Positions 57,871 through 64,000 of a stretch of 64,000 nt of DNA are shown in pieces. The DNA is from Oscillospiraceae bacterium (GTDB taxonomy: Bacteria > Bacillota > Clostridia > Oscillospirales > Oscillospiraceae). The stretch is taken from positions 1 through 64,000 of the forward strand of contig JAISXU010000001.1 of assembly GCA_031270395.1 (NCBI GenBank). Direction: 5' to 3'. The translations under genes were made by a program, and so were the position numbers. Under the pieces are notes generated by a model that was not told where the DNA came from, did not search any database, and saw nothing but the letters and a program-made list of their open reading frames with translations. How positions within the stretch are numbered: the stretch's first letter is position 1; each line of letters opens with the position of its first letter.

Positions 57871-57890
57871 AGCCCGCGTCACCGCGGGCT
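57871..57890 (-). terminator. Terminator-like hairpin downstream of tRNA-Ala
   Basis: agcccgcg-tcac-cgcgggct, perfect 8-bp stem, followed on the minus strand by TTTCGG. Confidence 0.45.
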
Positions 57891-57925
57891 CTCGGGGCCA
57901 AGATCCAAAATTGGACAATGTTTGA

Positions 57926-58001
<76 letters not shown>

Positions 58002-58383
58002 ATAATTTTCCAACTACTCACTTTTCATTTGGGGCGATACCCGCTTTATATGTTTGGTAATGCCCTCACAATTAAGCGAAAAATGCTTAATCCGACCGCT
58101 CGCAACCTCCAAGCTGGCGCATTCTATCATAAAACGCGGCGCGTGTCAAACATTTTTTGCCCGGTACCGGTTTTGTGATCGCGGGCGTGATCGTGGGTTT
58201 TGTGATCGTGAAAATTGCAAGACTACTTGCCCCTCCCCCACTCGGCTCGGTTTACTTGACATGTTTTCCTGTCTGTGATAGTATTGCCGCGGTATTACTG
58301 CGGCGGTAATGGAGACAAATATCAGAGAAGCGCGCCGCGGCGGGCAGCCGTCGGAAACGGCGTGGTTGTGTGGGTGTGGAAAT

Positions 58384-59232
58384 ATGACGCTGTTGATGTC
58401 CATATTGCTGGGACTTGTTCAGGGCATAGCGGAATTTCTGCCGGTGTCAAGCTCCGGACACCTCTCGATACTGCAAAATCTGTTCGGACTGCAATACTCC
58501 GGGGATAATAATCTGTTCTTCGACGTGCTGCTTCACCTCGGTACGCTCGTTTCCGTCTGCGTGTCGTTCAGGAAGGATCTGCGGAAGATGCTCTCCGACA
58601 CTGTGAATTTTCTGCGAGACCGACGCAACGGCGAGTACGACGAGTACGACGAGGTAAGACTCCAGCCGTCTGTGCGCACAGTTGTTTTGGTGATTGCCGG
58701 TACGCTCCCGCTGCTCATAGCCGCGCCCTTCAGCGGGCGGCTGGCGCCCCTGTTTTCAAAGACATGGCTGATCGGGCTGATGCTCATCATAACGGGGACG
58801 ATTCTGGCCGTATCGAACAGGATCGCCGTGTCCGGCGGAAAGAGCGGCAAAACCGCGACGATCAGGGACGCGATCATCATAGGGCTCGCTCAGACGGTGG
58901 CGCTGATACCCGGCCTTTCGCGCTCCGGCGTCACGATAGCCGTCGGGCTCGCGCGCGGCCTGAGGCGCGATTTTTCCGTCAAATTCTCGCTGCTGCTCTC
59001 CATTCCGGCCGTGCTCGGATCCTTTATAATCACCTTGTTTTCCGCGCTCAAGCAGGGGATCGATCTCAAGCTGATTCCGATGTACATAATCGGCGCCGTC
59101 GTCGCCGCAGTCACCGGCTTTTTTGCGATCCGGATACTCAGACAGATAATGGCAAGCGGAAGGATAGGGGCGCTCACATACTATTGCTGGGGTCTGGGCG
59201 CGCTGACCCTGATACTGACGATCATACTTTAG
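58384..59232 (+). CDS. uppP: Undecaprenyl-diphosphate phosphatase
   Basis: LLGLVQGIAEFLPVSSSGHLSILQNLFG; GLAQTVALIPGLSRSGVTIAVGLARG. Confidence 0.95.
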   Translation: MTLLMSILLGLVQGIAEFLPVSSSGHLSILQNLFGLQYSGDNNLFFDVLLHLGTLVSVCVSFRKDLRKMLSDTVNFLRDRRNGEYDEYDEVRLQPSVRTVVLVIAGTLPLLIAAPFSGRLAPLFSKTWLIGLMLIITGTILAVSNRIAVSGGKSGKTATIRDAIIIGLAQTVALIPGLSRSGVTIAVGLARGLRRDFSVKFSLLLSIPAVLGSFIITLFSALKQGIDLKLIPMYIIGAVVAAVTGFFAIRILRQIMASGRIGALTYYCWGLGALTLILTIIL

Positions 59233-59241
59233 GGGTATTTA

Positions 59242-61758
59242 ATGGCACAGGCTGCAAAAAAAGCGGGAAGCTCCGCGGCGCGCGGAAGCAGGTCGGCGGG
59301 AAAACAGACCGGCGCGGGAAAAACGGAAGCGCCGGACAGGACGCCGCGCCGCAGAGAGATCGGGGCGGGCGTATGTCTGTTGCTCGGCGTGTTCACGTTC
59401 CTGGGCTTCAGGGACGGCGGAGGCGTCTTTATAGGGTTTTTCAGGGACGTCGTGATGGGGCTCGTCGGATGGGGACTTTTCGCGCTCGCTCCCGCGCTAT
59501 TGCTGTGCGCGGTGATCTTGTGCTTTCACAGGGGGAGACCTGTGCGGTTCCGCGTCACATGCTCCCTGCTGCTCCCCGTAGTCGCCGGGGCGCTTATCCA
59601 TCTGTTCACGAGCGACATCACATATAAGGTATCGCTCGGGATGTTCCGCCTCCTATGGACTGACGGCCAAGCGCTGGCAGCCGGCGGCGCAGTCAGCGGC
59701 GGATTCTCCGAGTTATTCCTGTTTCTGTTCGGGAAAGCGGGCGCGGCAATCGTCTTCATTTGCGCGGCGCTGTTCCTGCTGCTCTCCGCGTTTAACAAAA
59801 CTATTGCCGGCTTGGCGGATATGTACAAAAACCGCCGCAGACGCGAGTACCGGCCGCCGGCGCCATCCGCGTCTCCGTCTCCCTCCCCCGCTCCGACGAG
59901 GCGCAGGAGACGCGTGATTGACATTGAGCTCGACGACCCGATCTCCCCGCCGCCGTTCGGCGCGGACGCGGCCGGCGGCGCAGCGTCGGAGTTTGTCTCC
60001 GCGCCCGAACCCGAATCGGCGTCGAATGACGGCGTATCCGCGGCGGAACCGTCCGGCGCGGACGGCGGCGTATCGCTCAATATACCGTTTATGGAAAAGC
60101 GCGCCCGGAGACGCGGCGCGAAGCAGGCCGGCGCGGACGACGGCGTATTTGTCCCGCCGCCCGAGGCGGCGCCCGTGGACGCGCCCGTCGCCGACGGCGG
60201 GGAGTACCGCCCGGAGTACGCTTATCCGCCCCTCGACATGCTCGCGTCCGGCGCGGGAGAGGGGCGCGTGGACGCAACGGATGAAATACGCGTGAACACG
60301 GAGCGGCTTGTCGCCGCGTTCCGCAGCTTCGGGGTGAACGTGCGCGTGACGAATACGACGCGCGGCCCGTCCATAACGCGCTATGAGGCCGAGCTCGAGG
60401 CGGGCGTCAAGCTCAGCCGCCTGACAGGTCTCGCCGACGACATAGCGCTCTCGCTCGGCACCTCAAGCGTGCGCATAAGCGCGATGCCGAACAAGATTTC
60501 CACCGTCGGGATAGAGGTTCCGAACAAGCTGATAAGCAAGGTCTATCTGCGCGACATCATTGAGACGCCGGAATTCAGGAACGCGCAGTCCCGGCTGACC
60601 TTCGCCATCGGCAAGAACATATCGGGCGAGGCGATAACGGGCGACATCTCCCGTCTGCCGCACATGCTCGTCGCGGGCACCACGGGCTCCGGCAAGTCCG
60701 TCTGCCTGAACTCTCTCATACTGAGCCTGCTGTACAAGGCGACGCCGGACGACGTCCGGTTCATCATGATCGACCCAAAGATGGTGGAATTTCGCGTATA
60801 CAACGGCATCCCGCACCTGCTGGTGCCCGTCGTCACGGATGTGCAGAAGGCGTCCGGCGCGCTCCAGTGGGCCGTCGCGGAGATGATGAAGCGCTACCGC
60901 CTGTTTTCCGAATCAAACGCGCGCGACATAGAGAGCTACAACAGGCTCGCCCGCAAATCGGACGATATGGAGAGACTGCCCAAGGTCGTCATAGTGATAG
61001 ACGAGCTGGCCGACCTGATGATGACAGCCGCCAAAGAGGTCGAGGAATCCGTATGCCGCGTCGCGCAGATGGGCAGAGCGGCCGGCGTCCATCTCATCAT
61101 CGCGACGCAGAGTCCCCGCGCCGATGTCATCACAGGGCTGATGAAAGCCAACATCCCCTCCAGAATTGCGCTGAAGGTGTCGAGCGCTCTCGAGTCGCGC
61201 ATTATCCTCGACGCCGGGGGCAACGCGGAAAAGCTCGTCGGAAACGGCGACATGCTGTTCTCGCCGGTGGGCGTCTCAAAGCCAACGCGCATACAGGGTA
61301 CGTGGGTCACGGACAGCGAACGCGAGGACGTCGTGGAGTTTATCAAGAAGCAGAGCGAGACGCAATACTCGGAGGAGGTCATCATAGAGATAGACAGGGC
61401 GGCGGAGGAAAAGGCGTCTGGCGGCAAGCAGGGCGACGACGAGAGCGGTTACGACGAGATGCTTCCGCAGGCGGTGGACGTCATATTCGAGACGGGCCAG
61501 GCCTCGGTCTCCATGCTGCAGCGCAGACTCAAGCTCGGCTACTCGCGGGCCGCGCGCATAGTCGATCAAATGGAACGGATGGGCATAGTCGGCGCGTTCG
61601 AAGGTTCAAAGCCCAGACAACTGTTGATAACAAGACAGCGCTGGCGCGAGATGCAGTACATCAGCGGCACGGCGCCGGCGGACAGCTTTATTCCGGAACC
61701 GTACGCGTATGACGACGCCGAGGCTTCGGAAGACGACGGCGGAGACGCGCCGTTTTGA
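59242..61758 (+). CDS. DNA translocase FtsK/SpoIIIE
   Basis: N-terminal TMs, Walker A VAGTTGSGKSVCLNSLI, LPKVVIVIDELADLMM, C-terminal gamma winged helix ASVSMLQRRLKLGYSRAARIVDQMERMGIVG. Confidence 0.96.
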   Translation: MAQAAKKAGSSAARGSRSAGKQTGAGKTEAPDRTPRRREIGAGVCLLLGVFTFLGFRDGGGVFIGFFRDVVMGLVGWGLFALAPALLLCAVILCFHRGRPVRFRVTCSLLLPVVAGALIHLFTSDITYKVSLGMFRLLWTDGQALAAGGAVSGGFSELFLFLFGKAGAAIVFICAALFLLLSAFNKTIAGLADMYKNRRRREYRPPAPSASPSPSPAPTRRRRRVIDIELDDPISPPPFGADAAGGAASEFVSAPEPESASNDGVSAAEPSGADGGVSLNIPFMEKRARRRGAKQAGADDGVFVPPPEAAPVDAPVADGGEYRPEYAYPPLDMLASGAGEGRVDATDEIRVNTERLVAAFRSFGVNVRVTNTTRGPSITRYEAELEAGVKLSRLTGLADDIALSLGTSSVRISAMPNKISTVGIEVPNKLISKVYLRDIIETPEFRNAQSRLTFAIGKNISGEAITGDISRLPHMLVAGTTGSGKSVCLNSLILSLLYKATPDDVRFIMIDPKMVEFRVYNGIPHLLVPVVTDVQKASGALQWAVAEMMKRYRLFSESNARDIESYNRLARKSDDMERLPKVVIVIDELADLMMTAAKEVEESVCRVAQMGRAAGVHLIIATQSPRADVITGLMKANIPSRIALKVSSALESRIILDAGGNAEKLVGNGDMLFSPVGVSKPTRIQGTWVTDSEREDVVEFIKKQSETQYSEEVIIEIDRAAEEKASGGKQGDDESGYDEMLPQAVDVIFETGQASVSMLQRRLKLGYSRAARIVDQMERMGIVGAFEGSKPRQLLITRQRWREMQYISGTAPADSFIPEPYAYDDAEASEDDGGDAPF

Positions 61759-61802
61759 GGCGCGTCCGGCGGTGAATATCAAACAGAGGAGGCTGCGGCG
61801 AT

Positions 61803-63305
61803 TTGGACGGCAAATGGTTTGACGATATGGAAGCTAAAATCCCGCGAGGTGGCGTCAGGACGCGTTTCGCGCCCAGTCCCACGGGCTACATGCACGTCGG
61901 CGGGCTGCGCACGGCGCTCTACGCATACCTCATAGCAAAAAAAGAGGGCGGAACATTCATCCTGCGCATCGAGGATACGGACTCCGCCCGCTTCGTAGAG
62001 GGCGCGGCGGAGGGTATTTTCAGCTCACTGCGCGGCGCGAGCCTCGAATGGGACGAGGGGCCGCTCGTCGGCGGGCCGGCGGCGCCGTACACGCAGAGCG
62101 AGCGCAAGGAGCTCTATCGCCCTTACGCCGAGCTTCTGTGCGATTCCGATAAGGCATACTACTGCTTCTGCGAGCATATAAGCCATGACGAGCGCCGCGC
62201 CGATACACAGACCGTCCCGGCGCCCGTGACCAGTGATCCGTGCCGCGACCTCCCGCGCGGTGAGGCGGTTCGCCGCGCGGCGGATGGCGGGAGCCATGTG
62301 ATCCGGATGAAAGCGCCGCGCGAGGGGACTACGTCGTTCCGCGATGAGATTTTCGGGGTCATAACGGTGGAAAACGCGTCTCTCGACGATATGGTGCTCA
62401 TCAAGAGCGACGGTATGCCGACGTACAACTTCGCGAACGTCGTGGACGACCACCTGATGGGCGTCACACACGTGGTTCGCGGCTCCGAATATCTCTCGTC
62501 CGCGCCCAAGTACAATCTGCTGTACGACGCTTTCGGGTGGGATATCCCGGTATATATAACGGTTCCGCCCATCATGCGCGACAAGCACAATAAGCTCTCG
62601 AAGCGGCACGGCGACGCGTCATACGGCGATCTGCTGGAACAGGGGTATCTGCCCGGAGCGATAGTCAACTATATCGCGCTGCTCGGCTGGAGTCCCGGCG
62701 GAGAGCGCGAGCTTTTCACGCTGCCCGAGCTGATAGAAGCGTTCGATATAGGCGGAATATCTAAATCGCCCGCCATATTCGACCTCGAAAAGCTGACATA
62801 TTTCAACGGCTCCTATATACGCTCCATGACGCCCGGAGAGTTCTCCGCCGTCGCGGAGCCGTATATCAGGCGCGCCGTTACGTCGCCCGACATCAGCGTG
62901 CCGGAGATAGCGGAGCTGTTGCAACCGCGCTGCGAGAGACTGCCGGAGATACCGGGGAAGCTCGGCTTTATCGAACAGCTTCCCTACTACGATCTGCGAC
63001 TGTTCGAGCACAAAAAATCCAAGTGTGACGCGTCTGTCGCGCTCGACATGCTGCTGTCCGCGCTGGTCGTTTTCCAGACCGCGCCGGACTGGTCTCCGGA
63101 CACGATACGTTCCGAGCTCACAGCGCTCGCCGACAGCCTCCAGGTGAAGAACGCGACGCTCATGTGGCCTGTGCGAATAGCCGTGTCGGGCATGGAGGTA
63201 ACTCCCGGCGGCGCCGTCGAGATATGCCGGATACTCGGCAGATATGAGACGCTGAGGCGTGTCGGCGCGGCTATCGAAAGACTTTCGGCGGAGGTTTCCA
63301 TATGA
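61803..63305 (+). CDS. gltX: Glutamyl-tRNA synthetase
   Basis: TRFAPSPTGYMHVGGLRTALYAYLIAKKEGGTFILRIEDTDSARFVEGA; DKHNKLSKRHGDASYGDLLEQGYLPGAIVNYIALLGW. Confidence 0.96.
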   Translation: MDGKWFDDMEAKIPRGGVRTRFAPSPTGYMHVGGLRTALYAYLIAKKEGGTFILRIEDTDSARFVEGAAEGIFSSLRGASLEWDEGPLVGGPAAPYTQSERKELYRPYAELLCDSDKAYYCFCEHISHDERRADTQTVPAPVTSDPCRDLPRGEAVRRAADGGSHVIRMKAPREGTTSFRDEIFGVITVENASLDDMVLIKSDGMPTYNFANVVDDHLMGVTHVVRGSEYLSSAPKYNLLYDAFGWDIPVYITVPPIMRDKHNKLSKRHGDASYGDLLEQGYLPGAIVNYIALLGWSPGGERELFTLPELIEAFDIGGISKSPAIFDLEKLTYFNGSYIRSMTPGEFSAVAEPYIRRAVTSPDISVPEIAELLQPRCERLPEIPGKLGFIEQLPYYDLRLFEHKKSKCDASVALDMLLSALVVFQTAPDWSPDTIRSELTALADSLQVKNATLMWPVRIAVSGMEVTPGGAVEICRILGRYETLRRVGAAIERLSAEVSI

Positions 63306-63976
63306 GCAGAACATCTCGAATCGCGCTGCTGTGCCTGTGCTTTCTCTGCATTATCGCGCTGGCGGTCATACTGGCGACGGCGCTTTTCTCCGGGCGCGGC
63401 GGCACGGACGCAGACGGCGGCGTGACGGGCGGCGGGGCGCCGTCCGAGTCCGTTTCCCAACCGCCCGACTCCTCTGAGGGAGGCGGCAGTCCCTCCGGCG
63501 CTCCGTCGGCGACGCCCACGCCAACGCCGTCGCCCACGCCGTCCACGACGGAGGACGACGGTGAGCGGGTGAGCTTCAGGGCTCCGGGCAGCGAGAATAC
63601 CCTCACGGCGATCATAGACACGGATCGCTTCCGTTACACACAGAACGGCACGGACGCGTTTTTCGACTCGACCGTCGAAAACGACCGCGTTTATATTGAG
63701 TTCTGTTACTTCGCGGAAAAATCCGCCGCGGTCAGCGCGCCCAGCTTTCTGGGCGACTACGTCGAGCACACGGATTTCAACGACAGGGGCATGGAAAATA
63801 TCGGCGGCACAGGGCTGTCGGGTTATTCCGTTTTTGCGTCGGACGGCGTCAATTCGTTCGAGGCGTGGTTGATCGACGAGAATCAGGGCGGAATGCTCGC
63901 CATCGTTATGAGCTACCCGGATGAAGCCCACGCCGACGCGCTGCGCGCGATCTTTAACTCTCTTAAACTCGGCTGA
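63302..63976 (+). CDS. Hypothetical secreted/membrane-anchored protein
   Basis: N-terminal TM (IALLCLCFLCIIALAVILATALF), TPTPTPSPTPS linker, C-terminal globular domain; overlaps gltX stop. Confidence 0.6.
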   Translation: MSRTSRIALLCLCFLCIIALAVILATALFSGRGGTDADGGVTGGGAPSESVSQPPDSSEGGGSPSGAPSATPTPTPSPTPSTTEDDGERVSFRAPGSENTLTAIIDTDRFRYTQNGTDAFFDSTVENDRVYIEFCYFAEKSAAVSAPSFLGDYVEHTDFNDRGMENIGGTGLSGYSVFASDGVNSFEAWLIDENQGGMLAIVMSYPDEAHADALRAIFNSLKLG

Positions 63977-64000
63977 CGCGGAAATCACGGCGCATAATTT

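Overview
GC-rich chromosomal window, probably from an uncultured Clostridia/Oscillospirales-like Firmicute (inferred from gene content and order; not verified). 0-30 kb is almost entirely minus strand: an ABC/FtsX export locus with a tandemly duplicated giant permease, a LysR plus two OYE-type flavin/Fe-S reductases and a nitroreductase, a lone topoisomerase B subunit, and a housekeeping block (nif3-like, trmK, coaB/coaC as separate genes, plsX, trmFO, topA, dprA, trmH-like, lysS, greA, pyrB). 30-46 kb holds a tRNA-Arg, a C39-like protein, FNT transporter, rubrerythrin, XpaC-like protein, threonine synthase, a glycosidase, a SPOCS/LysM protein, a RACo-like activator with ApbE, tRNA-Trp and a hybrid histidine kinase. 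About 46.5-57.9 kb looks accessory: AT-richer in its second half, with gene remnants and two ABC-2 exporter modules, one with a frameshifted ATPase, bounded by tRNA-Trp and tRNA-Ala. 58-64 kb returns to GC-rich housekeeping (uppP, ftsK/spoIIIE, gltX). The most novel signals are non-coding: a 141-bp three-hairpin repeat in two inverted, about 97% identical copies (12604-12744 and 30240-30380), a heavily structured leader at 30.55-30.73 kb, and a perfect 15-bp dyad containing TATAAT. No CRISPR array, rRNA, transposase or integrase was recognised.
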